From NCBI GenBank assembly GCA_029204225.1, contig CM055102.1, positions 7,092,994 to 7,156,993 of the forward strand: a DNA stretch of 64,000 nucleotides, given 5' to 3'. This stretch comes from Diphasiastrum complanatum. Taxonomy: Eukaryota; Streptophyta; Lycopodiopsida; Lycopodiales; Lycopodiaceae. Shown in pieces: positions 21,784-34,079 of this stretch. How positions within the stretch are numbered: the first letter of the stretch is position 1; each line of letters opens with the position of its first letter. A program made the position numbers and the translations under genes. Under the pieces are notes generated by a model. The model searched no databases and was not told the origin of the DNA. It saw nothing but the letters and a program-made list of their open reading frames with translations.

Positions 21784-22224
21784 TATTGATTAAATATTCA
21801 TCTCACTTGATGTGGATGAGACACATGTACAGAAAATTTTAATAGAAATATATTTATAGTTTTTCTATGGTTGTTCTTACTTGTTTTTTTTCATGTTATT
21901 AATTCAGGTTATGATTCATTCATCATCAATTTCTACGGTTTTTCGACATGTTTGTTTTTCATAGCCTTGTTTTGCCTTGCCTTTACCATGGTTTTTTTTG
22001 GATAAGTTCCGAAAGATGATCTAATGGAACCTTTGTCACAACCAATCCGAATATGCGACAAACTTACATTTGTTACAGCAAACCATCAGTTCATCTTCTG
22101 AACATATCAATATGCCAAGACAAGGACAATACAAACCAAGGCAATGAAGACCAAAAATACAACCGATATATGCGAGACATCAACAAGGGCAAGCGTCGAT
22201 TGCAGTGATCACTAGAGTTCAAGT

Positions 22225-22357
22225 GACTAAAGATCTCCCCAATGGAGATAGTGCATTTCCTACAGGAGACAATGAATCTTGCTATCGAAAATTCATATTA
22301 TCCAGTTGCAATTACATTGTGTTTTGCACCATGGAAATGGAGATCATAGAAATGAAA
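22225..22357 (+). pseudogene. Terminal exon copy 2 of the Ulp1-like gene
   Basis: Sequence from ATCTCCCC to GAGATCATAG follows copy 1 (21,645-21,775) along its length: SPMEIVHFLQETMNLAIENS versus the copy 1 reading. Here the codon at the copy 1 stop is GAG, so the frame is open through to the same terminal ATCATAG. A candidate acceptor (TTGCAG) lies near 22,205. Confidence 0.55.
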
Positions 22358-22520
22358 GAGCCTCATATGTATACAAAAAATTGTATTACATAATACAAAA
22401 TTCCATAGTTCATAATCTATGGATCTTCAATTTCGATGGATGTTCCAATGTCTTTGCATTTTATATGCTCTTCCTGCCTTACTTTTACCTGCACAAGAGA
22501 AATTGTTTTAGTTATATATT

Positions 22521-22943
22521 TTATGAAACTGATTCACTTAGAAATAGAAAAAAATGAATATTTTTATATGCATAACGTATCTTTACATTTTTCAATCGAA
22601 ATTGATAGTACTGAGGTAGATCGAATTGCAACATGTCTAGTTGTGATCGAATATGATTGAGACACCAATCTTCTTCGACCTCAACCATTGCAAGAATGTT
22701 GTCATTTCTTTTCACTGTTATCTGAAGTTGCTCTTGAGAGTTTGTACCAAAATCTTGATCAAGTGGCTTCCAAAATTTTTTGCTTCTAGTCCATCTTCTA
22801 TAATACAGCAGCAAAGTGAGCATTTGTTTTTCGATGTGATATCTAAATGTCATGGATGAGTAACATACTCTGCACTCAACTTGCTGATTTTGTTTTGTAT
22901 CCCAACCATCATCCAACAACTCGGCGATTATATCAGCACTCAA
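22521..22943 (-). pseudogene. Unidentified ORF, candidate exon
   Basis: 140 codons on minus. It contains SADIIAELLDDGWDTKQNQQ, a paired-Cys ECRVC, and VEVEEDWCLNHIRSQLDMLQ followed by DLPQYYQFRLKNVKI. The last part has the strand-helix-strand look of a small ubiquitin-like or beta-grasp fold, but I do not recognise the family. A TTTGTAAG acceptor-like site lies just upstream. The real coding part probably ends near 22,600; the tail is AT-rich. Confidence 0.35.
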
Positions 22944-23364
22944 GTCCTTACAAATAAATATTATTTTCGTTCTCCGAACATTGCATTTGAAAAAAAATCA
23001 ACAAAAATAGTAAAATGTAGATACCAATTTAATCTATTATTCTTTGATCCAGTGCTACATTGTAATATACTTTGAATATCAATATATAGCCTAGATCAAA
23101 AACTTCCTTAAATTGCTGCATAAGGAGAAATTCATTCCTCACTCAAAAATATGGTAGAGGATATGGCTCTAATCTACCAACTAAATCATTTTTATCAGGA
23201 AATAGATGTGATCATAAAAGAAAACTCATGACTCTAAAAGTTACTTTGGAGACCGACCTTTATATTGTAAAATACCGATCTCCGAATGTATGACATCGAT
23301 TATTCCTGCAATCGATTGAACTGATTGTCATTCAACGAAATTTGATGGATACAAATATGCAAAA

Positions 23365-23643
23365 CTAACAAAAGCATCTCATAAAAATATGATTTAAAGA
23401 TAATGCTAAATCTAAAAAAATTGAATCTGAAAACTTACAATTGCACTTCCTTTTATCATTTGGTTTCAGATCATGAATGTTGAGCTCATTGTGAATATAA
23501 GCATGCTGAACTAAAACTTTCGTGATAGATTGACCGGCAGGTGATACTTTAAAATCCATTATCCTACCTTTCCAAGAGCTTCTATATATGTTATCCAATC
23601 TTTTTCTTTTTCGGAATGAGCCTTTTGTAGAGAAATGCATCAA
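23365..23643 (-). pseudogene. Unidentified ORF, candidate upstream exon
   Basis: On minus it encodes a basic start (KGSFRKRKRLDNIYRSSWKG), then MDFKVSPAGQSITKVLVQHA and HDLKPNDKRK. A good donor (GTAAGT) follows at about 23,442, so the coding part is likely 23,443-23,643. It lies upstream of and in the same direction as the 22.5-22.9 kb ORF, and the two may be exons of one gene. The function is unknown. Confidence 0.35.
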
Positions 23644-23649
23644 AATCCA

Positions 23650-26600
23650 TTGATATTTTCGATATATGCTAGGAAACTAGATTTTGGCCATTTTAGCCAC
23701 TAGATCTCAAATCAAATAATATGTACATCCTATATGATTGATCTAAATGATATATGCATTTAATTCACACGTGAAAATAGGCTCCACACGTGTAATCATG
23801 ATATGTACTAGTCATTATGGTATTTACAAGATTTGATCAAGTTAGCTTTTGCCAATTTTAACATGAGTAGGTAAATGTGATAGTGTTGTGTAATTTGGAT
23901 TGGTTAATAATCTCTGTATGTACATAGTACCGATTTTTTAAATTCATTAAGTTGAATTTATTTTGAATATCTATAGAACCATGAGTTGACCCTTTTTTAT
24001 ATTGAAAGTTGTGACATGGAACAAAAATGACACTTGGTTCACATTTGTACTATAAAGAGCCTTATTCTTAAGTGTTAGAACTCTCAAATGGTAGGAATTT
24101 GGGAATGATAGAGTTTTTGAGATCTTTGGATTATTGGATATTGCAATTAAAGATCTTTTTGAAGGAATTATATTCCTTGTACCATTTTGAATATAGATAT
24201 TGGATATCTATTGGTTATACTTTAGTTGATTTGAATTTTTAATGGTTCCTTTTGGTTCCTGATGAATACACTTGGGTTATTTCAAATGTTTATGAATGAG
24301 GTTTCTCGTTCATACCGGGGACAATGCCTAGTGGTATTCTAAGATGATATTGTCGACTACGGGCAAAAGCTTAAGAAAAGAGAGAATTCAGTGGTATTTT
24401 TTGTAAATGGTTGAAGATCGGATCCTATGTTTGATCTTTTTGGTTTTCTGATGACCAAATCTAAAAGCAAAGAACTTTCTTGGAGAGAAAACTGATGGTA
24501 TGGGACATCAGTGATTTCAAAGGGAAATTCTTGTGTGAGAATGATCTATAGACTAGTAGTTAGTATTTACATTATTAGTGATGCTAACAGTTGAAACCAT
24601 TTGTGAAACTTGTTTAGGGTATTTGGAGAGGTTATGAGATATAGATCCGGATCTCTAAATGGTATCTCATAAATTTCAATCGAAACCCCTTAAAAGCTAT
24701 TTCTCTTTTAATTTAAACCTCAAATTTTTATAAATTTCTTTTATATGAGACAATTGAATTGAGATTCATATAATTCCTTCCAGTGTAGAACTAGGTTATG
24801 AGGGACTGTTAAAGTTATATGAATTTATGCTTCCATTTCAGTTTTGTGAATATAGCTCAGAATCAATTGATGTTTTCAACTGATTAAGTGGAATTTAAAC
24901 TTCCTGAGCCCAAATAATTATCCTATTTGATAGTTGATTATTGAGAGTAATGTTTCTATCACTAAGAATAAGATGTTTTATGATTTTGAGAAAAAAGTCC
25001 AGTTGTAATAGTATTGGATACTCATTACTAACTTTCTTGAATCTTCGATATCTTATACATTGTCTCCTAGAAACTTTTTGATCAAAATTATGGAATTTCT
25101 TTTGAAAGGAGGAGAAGAAAATAATAAGAATAAGACTTTCATGGGATCAACCATTTGCATAGATTTCTTTTGTGGAATCTAGTATGTGTGCAATGGTAGA
25201 ACTATCCAATGGGAATAGAGGAAATCTCTAGTGATTGTTTTGAATTATCTGGAACTAGAGGAGTTTTGGGGGTTTTGAGTTGTTAGATATTCATGGTTAT
25301 GGATGGTGGTGGTAAAGATTAAGTCATAGTGAGATTTTTCTCATATGTGCACGATTAATCTTGTTTGGATCTACTATGTATTCTTGGTTACTAAGGTTAT
25401 CTGATGCACTTAACCTAGTTGATGAACATAGACATATGAACAAGTATTGTGTTTGACAATTACTTGCAGAGTTAACAGATCTGTTCTGATAGATCTATAG
25501 TTTAACTTAACGAGTAATTTGGATGTGGATCTAAATGTGTTGTTGTAGTAGTACAATCAAGAGCTTCACCTGGATAAGATTTCTAAATCATGGACAATTA
25601 ACTTGAGTAGTTGATCTACTCTTGTGGAAGTTAATTGGTAAAACAGACAGTGTGAAGAGAATTCACCGGAAACTATTGTTTTGTGTGTATTGCTTGTAAG
25701 ACACATAATTTATAAGTCATTTGGATTCATCAGGAAATTGTGTGCATAGGATATACGGAATTCTTGGGTGAGTATTTCTCAATTAAGAAATAGACTTAAT
25801 TCATTAGTGATTGTATTCCAAAGCACTCAATTGGATACCGGATCCTAATGGGTCCATGATTGGTAAACTGAATTTTGAAATTTAGTAGAACTTTGTAATC
25901 TCTGGATGTTGTTCTAGGGGATTGTATAAAGTTTGTGTTGTTGAAGATAAATGTTATAATGGTCTTTGATTACTTGGTTGATTGTAGAATTGGAAACTCA
26001 TAATCTGAATAAGAATCACATTGGAAGAATATTCTTGAAATCCAGTAATTTTCCTTGTGGAAAAGATTTTGAAATGATTCTTATATTTCCAGAGTTGTAT
26101 GTTGTGCGTATACTCCAATATTTTTTAATGATTAAGTATGGTGTTAGGACCTTGTAAATTATGATTGACGAATCATAAGGTTCTAAATATTTATGATTGA
26201 TGGATTGATATTCAAAGTTCATTAAAAGAATATATGAAAATGTGAGGATTCTTAAGATAGTGAGTAATTCTTAATCAATTGGGAGAGTCAAGGGTTTAGA
26301 TCTGCTAGTTGAACTCTAAATTTCTTTACTCCAATGCATATTTGAGATTATGTTATTCTCACAGGTATTTTCATAAAGTAATTGTTTACTTATGAGGAAT
26401 TGCTTTCTTTACAGATTGTAGTCTATAAGTGTTTGTGTGCAAAGTTCAGTCTATATCTCCAGATTGATAAGAGACAGATAAATCTATTAAGATACAAATA
26501 GTTGCTGATTTCTTGCATGTGGTGCAAAAAATGGGGCTGTTAACTCATTAGAGTAACTACAGTAACTCGTTAGAGCTCAACAGGACTGATAACCTAGAAA

Positions 26601-27111
26601 CGAGGCCGGTAATCCATTAGAAACGAGGCTGTTAACTAATTAGAGTATAGAGTTAAAATTGTTTGAGACTTGATGGATCTCCTAAAGATTTTAGATGCCT
26701 GAATTGTGATATTTTAGAATATTTAGATATTCTAAGAATATTTATACTAGGAAGCATTATTTTCTGCAAGAAATTGAAATAGAATCTCTTGAGCTTTCGA
26801 ATTTGATTTCTGAAATAAGAAAAAACACCCAGTGTTTCATGTAATTGGGCTTACATAAAGGTGATGAACTCTTCTTTTGGATAAGATCAACCCAATTGGA
26901 AGATTTATAGCTTAGTGTGTCTTTGGGAATTTGAGTAGGTATTCATGAGTAGAGGCAAGCAATTTAAAATTGTTGCATCTTTGAGTACTTATTTAGGTGG
27001 AAAAATCAGACTAAGAATAATAATTCGTGAGAAAGACTTGAAAGCTTAAGAAATAGTCTCATATTTTTCTTTTTTCGTTCTAAGGACAAAACCTGTTTAA
27101 GGGAGAAAGAA
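23650..27111 (+). mobile_element. Heavily decayed gypsy internal region
   Basis: At 24,265-24,375 a frame reads FQMFMNEVSRSYRGQ and VVF, a stop, then DDIVDYG, the end of RT block 4 and the YxDD box of gypsy. Downstream to 27,060 the sequence is stop-rich and AT-rich and keeps only hints of pol. Near 26,540-26,650 a short motif GTTAACTCATTAGAG recurs. A purine-rich TTAAGGGAGAAAGAA ends at 27,111, directly before an LTR start. Orientation is plus. The left boundary is unclear. Confidence 0.55.
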
Positions 27112-27621
27112 TGTTACGACCATAATCAACTAAAGACATGGAATAGTCCTAATATGGTAGACCGGCCCTCCAGTGTTCGAGATTATTGGTCACACCTAGA
27201 TTTAATTCCACGTTGAGACCTGTTGGTGACTAATGACCATGAGAGGACCCAAACACTCTAATTGAGACATATGAAGAGCATGTACGTGTGACTGATATAG
27301 GCAGGAGGAAGCACTGTGATCTATTAATAGTTGACCTGCATGGAAATTGCATTGATTCATGCAGATGATGATTATACCCTTTATATATTGAGGTAGTGAT
27401 TATTTCGTCGATGACTTTGGTCTAGGTTACAAATTGAGCTCTTCTCCTCTTGCTATCACATGGCATGCCTTGGGGGCTAGATCCAAGAGAAATCTCTAGA
27501 AGAGATCTAGGATTGGTTGGGTGGTTTTGTTCCATTGTCTCTCTTGTGTTTTCCTATCCTCATCTTAGGGGCTTTTCCTTGTGGTCTTTACATCATTACT
27601 CCTAATCGTCACATGCTGGCT

Positions 27622-27624
<3 letters not shown>
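27112..27624 (+). mobile_element. Gypsy LTR after the decayed pol
   Basis: Starts TGTTACGACCATAATC right after the polypurine tract. A TATA-like TTTATATATTG is near 27,380. Its first ~90 bp recur at 60,439-60,527 with scattered substitutions. The right end is taken at the CT tract and is approximate. Confidence 0.6.

Positions 27625-27683
<59 letters not shown>
27625..27683. repeat. (CT)n microsatellite
   Basis: About 29 CT units. It separates the LTR from a gag fragment on the other strand. Confidence 0.97.
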
Positions 27684-27684
<1 letters not shown>

Positions 27685-27925
27685 ATTCACAAACTGCCAC
27701 TCTGTGTACTTCTTATGAAAGTGTGGCACTTTTGTTAAGAGATCCATGAACTCTTGGATATACGTATCCAAGTCCGGCAGTCCCATATTAATCTCAACAA
27801 AATGCCAATGGGAGTCTCGCTCATCCACGATCATGAGCGTTTTCAGAAAAAATCCCAAAAATCGTCCCATGTGACAAGCTTAGGATCGAAATTTCTCCAC
27901 CACGACATGGTCTTACCCCCAAGTA
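27684..27925 (-). pseudogene. Gypsy gag fragment
   Basis: On minus: KTMSWWRNFDPKLVTWDDFW, a TGA/frameshift, then LPDLDTYIQEFMDLLTKVPH. The Trp-rich start and the TW--F--F spacing fit the retrotransposon gag domain. The fragment runs into the microsatellite at its 3' end. Confidence 0.6.
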
Positions 27926-27929
27926 AATC

Positions 27930-29706
27930 AAAATATAAGAAATTTGTTTTTCTTCAGGAACATTGTGTTAATCCATGTTAATCTTGCCGGCTATTTAAAT
28001 TTTTTGTCTGCCAAAAAAATTTTGGCTACAAATCCAGGTAAGTCGAGGATGCCGCATCACTTCAAGACAACAAAAACTTGATTTGCTCATCCCACTGCTT
28101 ATTACTCTAGTGAATCTCCAACAATGCTTTGATCATGACATTCAAAATCGACTACAGATTGTTATCCGGACATCTCACACTCCGAACTGGCGATGGCATA
28201 CCCTTGCCGAATAATTCTTGCTCCATGGATGGAGTCAGCCATAACTGCCAATACAACAAAAAATCCAAAAGAAAAGTGCAAGAAACCATCCGGAAACCAA
28301 AAATAAAAATTGGTTCTCATTAAAAATCGTCATAAAAGCCCCTGGCATAGACTCCCATAACAATCAAGCCAATAATACGTTTTTTGGACCTAAAATCCAG
28401 AAGCCAAAATTGTAGAATGAAAAAAAAAAGGCTTTCATCCCATGATGCAAAATTGGCAAAAACCATATGCATTGCACAAAAAGTCCGTAGAAAAAAATGC
28501 ACCATCACCTCCCACTAGGGAGAAATCTAACCATTCCCCTTCTGAAGATGGGGTTTTGTTTGTTTTTTTTTTTTACTTTACACTGAGGGCTTCACACACC
28601 CCCCACCCCACCCTTCATATGTCAAACAAGAACGATGTGGTATTGTACCACAAAGGCCTTGCCATGTCATATTGTCATATTTCCACTTTTTGTTAATCCA
28701 ACAATTTTAGCAATATGGGAAGGCATTTGAAACATAATACGACAATAATAAGTTGAACTTTTTGAGAAGATGAACTCGATGTATATGATAAAGTTTAAAA
28801 AAGTATACAAAATTAGTTGTGTACTAGATCTATATTTTGATTTTGAAATAGAACCATTATCTTCATAACTTTGTATTTTATGATAAGAAATTTGATGTTT
28901 CTTAGATGTCAGGTTGTTGTTACTCAAATATCGAATATTTTTCTTATGTAGTTGTACTATCCCAATCACCATAGTTTTTCAGATCTGAGCCAGAAATAAA
29001 CCACGTCTGGTACTGGAATGCATGTCATATACTAGATTGCTTAATCTTGGAATGAAACACGTTGGACTCAGTTGCTTTTCTTGTTTCTTGACTATTTTTG
29101 TTCAAATGATAAGATGCTTTAGCTTGTACCAAACTTAGCTTGTCAATTTCATCACACCTTTTTGAAAACTTATTCTTGGCTTTGTATTGTTGAAAAAGAA
29201 GACCTTTTCAAGGTTTTAGTGATTGTGGTATGTAGAAATCTCTTGTCAGTTGCCACATAATTGTCTTTACTCAAATCTACAAAACAATTTCATCACGAAT
29301 CAAGATTAGTAATCACAATTTTTATTTTGAATAATCACATTGTAGTATTCAAAATCAATATTTATCATATTTGAAAATTTTGCAATAAGTAATTAGAAAT
29401 AGTATTTGCAATCATTATTTAAAATTCGTATTTATTAGTATTCAGATTCCACATCTCAAAATATTCGCTCTCAATATTCACAATATTCATGACCAGTTGC
29501 ACAATAATCACAATCAGTATTTGTTATATCTTTTGCAAAAAGTCTAATAAGTACAATCGTCTACATCAACAAAACAATCATCAATCAATCACCTATGCAT
29601 GTTGTATAGTTGATGAAGGAAAGATCCATCTTCAGATTATATAAAATTATCTTTTGCTTTTTAGGATCTAACGATTGAAGATAAAATTGACCTACGAGTA
29701 CTTTGA

Positions 29707-29709
<3 letters not shown>
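27930..29709. other. Noncoding AT-rich stretch
   Basis: No gene or element could be named. There is a T-run near 28,562-28,575 and repeated AATATTCACAAT-like words at 29,380-29,520. Confidence 0.4.

Positions 29710-29773
<64 letters not shown>
29710..29773. repeat. (GA)n microsatellite
   Basis: About 32 GA units. Confidence 0.97.
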
Positions 29774-29774
<1 letters not shown>

Positions 29775-30094
29775 ATAACTCAAATCATAGATGGTGAGAA
29801 ATAACAAGTACACAACAAAAGTTTAATCTTAGATAGTTGGGACTAGAAATACCTAAATTTGCTTGTCCTTGCAATATAACACGACATATGTGGAATGGTA
29901 GAGAACTACATATTTCGTATTTTTAGCCAGATCTTAAAAGCAAATGAAAATGAACACAAATATTATATATTCATTTTGGCACTATTTATTATGGCGATTG
30001 GAAGTCAAGCATCTTAAACATTAGATCCAATAAACATAGATTCATATCAAAGGTGCAATAAAGCCTGCAAGTTACTTTCATGGAGCAGTCGATT

Positions 30095-30232
30095 GTCACT
30101 TCACGATCAATATTCCGAGTTTCACGATCAGTATTCATAGTTTCATGATCAGTATTCACAGTTTCACGATCAATTTTCACAGTTTCACGATCAATTTTCA
30201 TAGTATCACGATCAAAATTCATAGTATTCGTG
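30095..30232. repeat. 21-bp minisatellite
   Basis: About six units of a GTTTCACGATCARTATTCATA-type sequence. Because 21 is a multiple of three, the minus frame reads as a repeated IDRETVN heptad, which is a by-product and not a protein. The last units run into the start of the 1.14-kb duplication. Confidence 0.9.
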
Positions 30233-31030
30233 TTTCAATATTCAGAGTTTTTGTATTCACATGTTAATCCATCAACTCCTCATCCAACCGAGAGTACGTT
30301 GTGAATGTTTGAATGGTAATTGAACACTGCATAGAAATCGAAAATCATCTTAGATATAAACAATAATAAATTATCATACGCCAAGCTAACAAAAAGACAG
30401 AGAACAGATGAATTGCTTCAAAAAATTGTTGCTGATTTTGGTATTTCTTAGATTCATGCATAATCGGAATCTATCTACCATTTTGTGCTCTTGTAAAGAA
30501 GCTCTTTTTATTTTTATTGTTAAAATGATAATGATAGTTTTGAATTGTTTTTTGAATTTCAAAATATCGACGATAATTCTTCTTTAGTTATTTTTGTTTT
30601 GAATTTTTTGCGAACATACATCAAATTTTAATAGTATCGATTCGATTTTGGTTATATTTGGAAGACTTCTTCAAATCTATTTTTCGCTCAAAAAATTATT
30701 TACTGTGTAGAATATACTTTGATTGAAGACCATTACTTTAGTTTTAAGGGATACCTGTATATGTAAATATTATTATTTTAACACCTCTGCTTCACCCTGA
30801 ACCATTGTCTTGCGTGATGTTCCAACCTCAACGGACATCATAGCTTTACCTAGTACTGGCAGAGTGGCTGAATGGCTAACTATGAAAGATTCAACTAGTT
30901 TGATCATATTTGTTATATTTCCATATTTGGCATATTGAGGCCAACTTTGTTTTTAGACTTAGAGATTGACTTTTCAAAGTTAATTAGTCTAAATGTCATT
31001 TGAATAAACACTTTTTGAAGTGTGGGAAAG

Positions 31031-31306
31031 TTAGAAGGTGAGTTTGAGTAGATTCAAATGTTTCTTCAGCTCCCTCTCAAAACGTGCTAGTTTTATAACT
31101 CCCAGACTCTTCCTCTGCCTATCAAAAAAACCTTTGTCTAGGGCCTTGGTGAAAATGTCTGCCACCAATAAAAATCCTCGTCGCACTAGACGCGTGGGAA
31201 TCATAATTATATTTTTTTCAATCAATTTTTTTTTCTTTAGAGTAACCTCCAACACGTCCAATATTGGTCTAGTTCTCAGTACACCGCCCAATGACCCTAC
31301 TTGCAC
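31031..31306 (-). pseudogene. copia RNase H tail, duplication copy 1
   Basis: On minus the frame ends FLLVADIFTKALDKGFFDRQ then KSLGVIKLA and RFEREL, the standard C-terminal signature of copia pol (ADIFTKAL). A purine-rich stretch follows, as expected before a 3' LTR. Nothing of the rest of pol is present upstream. Confidence 0.8.
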
Positions 31307-32171
31307 AAACCACTACTCCAAACAAACCTCGCAATATATTCATAGTATCATGATCAAAATTCATAGTATTCGTGTTTCAATATTCAAGTTTTTGTATTCA
31401 CATGTTAATCCATCAACTCCTCATCCAACCGAGAATACGTTGTGAATGTTTGAATGGTAATTGAACACTGCATAGAAATCGAAAATCATCTTAGATATAA
31501 ACAATAATAAATTATCATACGCCAAGCTAAACAAAAGAGAGAGAACAGATGAATTGCTTCAAAAAATTGTTGCTGATTTTGGTATTTCTTAGATTCATGC
31601 ATAATCAGAATCTATCTACCATTTTGTGCTCTTGTAAAGAAGCTCTTTTTATTTTTATTGTTAAAATGATAATGATAGTTTTGAATTGTTTTTCGAATTT
31701 CAGGATATCGACGATAACTCTTCTTTAGTTATTTTTGTTTTGAATTTTTTGTGAACATACATCAAATTTTAATAGTATCGATTCGATTTTGGTTATATTT
31801 GGAAGACTTTTTCAAATCTATTTTTCGCTCAAAAAATTATTTACTGTGTAGAATATACTTTGATTGAAGACCATTACTTTATTTTTAAGGGATACCTGTA
31901 TATGTAAATATTTTTATTTTATCACCTCTGCTTCACCCTGAACCATTGTCTTGCGTGATGTTCCAACCTCAACGGACATCATAGCTTTACCTAGTACTGG
32001 TAGAGTGGCTGAATGGCTAACTGTGAAAGATTCAACTAGTTTGATCATATTTGTTATATTTCCATATTTGGCATATTGAGGCCAACTTTGTTTTTAGACT
32101 TAGAGATTGACTTTTCAAAGTTCATTAGTCTAAATGTCATTTGAATAAACACTTTTTGAAAGTGTGGGAAA

Positions 32172-32448
32172 GTTAGAAGGTGAGTTTGAGTAGATTCAAA
32201 TGTTTCTTCAGCGCCCTCTCAAAACGTGCTAGCTTTATAACTGCCAGACTCTTCCTCTACCTATCGAAAAAACCTTTGTCTAGGGCCTTGGTGAAAATGT
32301 CTGCCACCAATAAAAATCCTCGTCGCACTAGGCGCGTGGGAATCATAATTATATTTTTTTCGATCAATTTTTTTTCTTTAGAGTAACCTCCAACACGTCC
32401 AATATTGGTCTAGTTCTCAGTACACCGCCCAATGACCCTACGTGCACG
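32172..32448 (-). pseudogene. copia RNase H tail, duplication copy 2
   Basis: Same ADIFTKAL tail as in copy 1, with a few substitutions and a one-base loss in a T-run that breaks the frame upstream of the tail. Confidence 0.8.
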
Positions 32449-32476
32449 AACCACTACTCCAAACAAACCTCGCAAT

Positions 32477-33762
32477 TTTCGGTGCTCAAGCCTTATCCAA
32501 AAAGACCTTGAGAGTCACTCATAAAATTGATACAAAAGAGGCTCTGATTGCCACAAGGCATTCAAACCTTCACGGACAATTTGGATCAAACGAGCTTTCG
32601 GCTGTGCAAGTTAATGGTCACTTAAACAGAGCGTTTGAAAAACACTTTCAAACGATAAACAAGAATTTGAAAGGAGCTCATGCTCCTCCCGATAGACGCA
32701 CCATTGAAGGATTATAAAATAGACTACCAATCTAGGGAAATGCTAACGGAAGTCAGTCTATACCACAATTACAGCTCAAGCTCCATTGGGTATGGAGTCA
32801 AAAATAAGGCCGTTCATGACCACAAGCACTTTCAATGGCAATCGGCAAGGCAAATTCCTAACGGTCTACCGAAAATTTTCAGATAGCCTAAGGAACTTTG
32901 AAATGTACAAGAGATCACGCGTGTAAGCTCTGGCTTTTGAGATACCGATGAGACGTACAAGCATGACTCGTATATAAGCTGAAATTCACTTAACGAGTGA
33001 GGTAAAATAGGGTTAGATCTTGAATAAACGTCTAATCTTCATTTGAACCGTTTGCATAGGTTTCAGGAATGTTTGTTACTAGTGCATTTCGAGAAGAGAT
33101 ACAAATTCAGCGACCTCCCCACATGCAGCAAAGCTGGCGGGCATTTTTAACTCGCCAAACAAATGCTAAACCTGTGGCAAATGGTTAGTTCCCAAATCGT
33201 GAATTGCAATTTGTCCGAGCAACGATGGTCAACAACGCTCAACCAAGAAGTGGACAGTTATTATCATGGGCTCATAGGCTCAAGAGTCAAACAACTTAGG
33301 TGACAATGAGCAAATCACTTGCTAGGGTTCTCTCATTAAAAGGCTATGCAGCTTGACGGATGTTTAAATAGCAAGGTAGATCTCTGAAACCATTGCTAAC
33401 ATTTCATTCAAAACCTTCAATAAGCCTCAATGGTTATAGCTTGATGGTTTGGTTCTACACAGGTCTTCCTAAAAAAGGTAATAATGTTGTTTAGTTTCTT
33501 TCAAACAGAAACCATGGCTCACCATGCTACAACAGGGAAGCATCTAGACCACAACAATCGGGCCTCTAGTTGATTTCAAGTAATGAATAGGGTTGGTAGC
33601 TCGATGAATGCAAGGCAAATGGATTGCCCACAAAAACCAATGATCTCCATTAAGCGTAAAATACCTTGCATCTCATCAGTTCACAAAATAAATCCCTTTC
33701 CATTAGTCACGGTCAGAAAACCACGCAAGTCAGGCAGTTGGGAATGGGGCTCCTCTTATTTT
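32477..33762. other. Noncoding stretch
   Basis: No protein of known type is visible in any frame. The stretch from 32,477 starts abruptly after the duplication. Confidence 0.4.
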
Positions 33763-34070
33763 TAGCACCCTGCGCACGCGTCAGGGTGGGCCAGGCAGGG
33801 AGGTTTTTTTTTTTTCTTTAAACTGCTTGCTCTGGTGCCACGTGTCAGGCACCAGCGTTTATCCCATAAGCAAATCTTTGAGATAAACCAGTACCTATAT
33901 ATAACTGAACCCACCTGCTTACTCACATGTGTGCAGGTGGGTGTGAAGCTGCCCAGTGCCACCTGCCTGGTTCCCGATGCCCCCTGGCGCACCCGCCCTG
34001 GCGCCACGGCACCCGCCTACGCCTTTTTGGCCAGCCCCCGGCTGGCGCACCCTGACGCGCCAGGGTGCTA
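33763..34070. mobile_element. GC-rich terminal-inverted-repeat element (308 bp)
   Basis: The left end TAGCACCCTGCGCACGCG (then TCAGGGTG) and the right end (CACCCTGACGCGCCAGGGTG then CTA) are inverted repeats of about 24 bp. Each end is itself an imperfect palindrome, CACCCTG...CAGGGTG. The interior is GC-rich (GGCGC, GCCAG words), has a T-run near 33,810 and no plausible gene. No clear target-site duplication was found. The size and structure fit a non-autonomous foldback or MITE-like DNA element. Confidence 0.65.
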
Positions 34071-34079
34071 CAATTATGT

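Larger units (their letters stand above)
30195..32476. repeat. 1.14-kb tandem duplication
   Basis: Copy 1 is about 30,195-31,335 and copy 2 about 31,337-32,476, at a constant offset of 1,141-1,142 bp. The copies differ by scattered substitutions and one- or two-base indels. Each includes the same AT-rich region and a copia 3' end on minus. Copy 2 is preceded by one unit of the minisatellite sequence, so the breakpoint lies in or next to the minisatellite. Confidence 0.93.

Noticed and set aside
27565-27870. Minus ORF with a long Arg-Glu repeat
   Set aside because: The repeat is the translated CT tract. Only the gag-like N-terminal part is meaningful and is annotated separately.
29989-30222. 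Minus ORF with repeated IDRETVN heptads
   Set aside because: The 21-bp minisatellite gives any open frame a seven-residue repeat. There is no start context or flanking domain.
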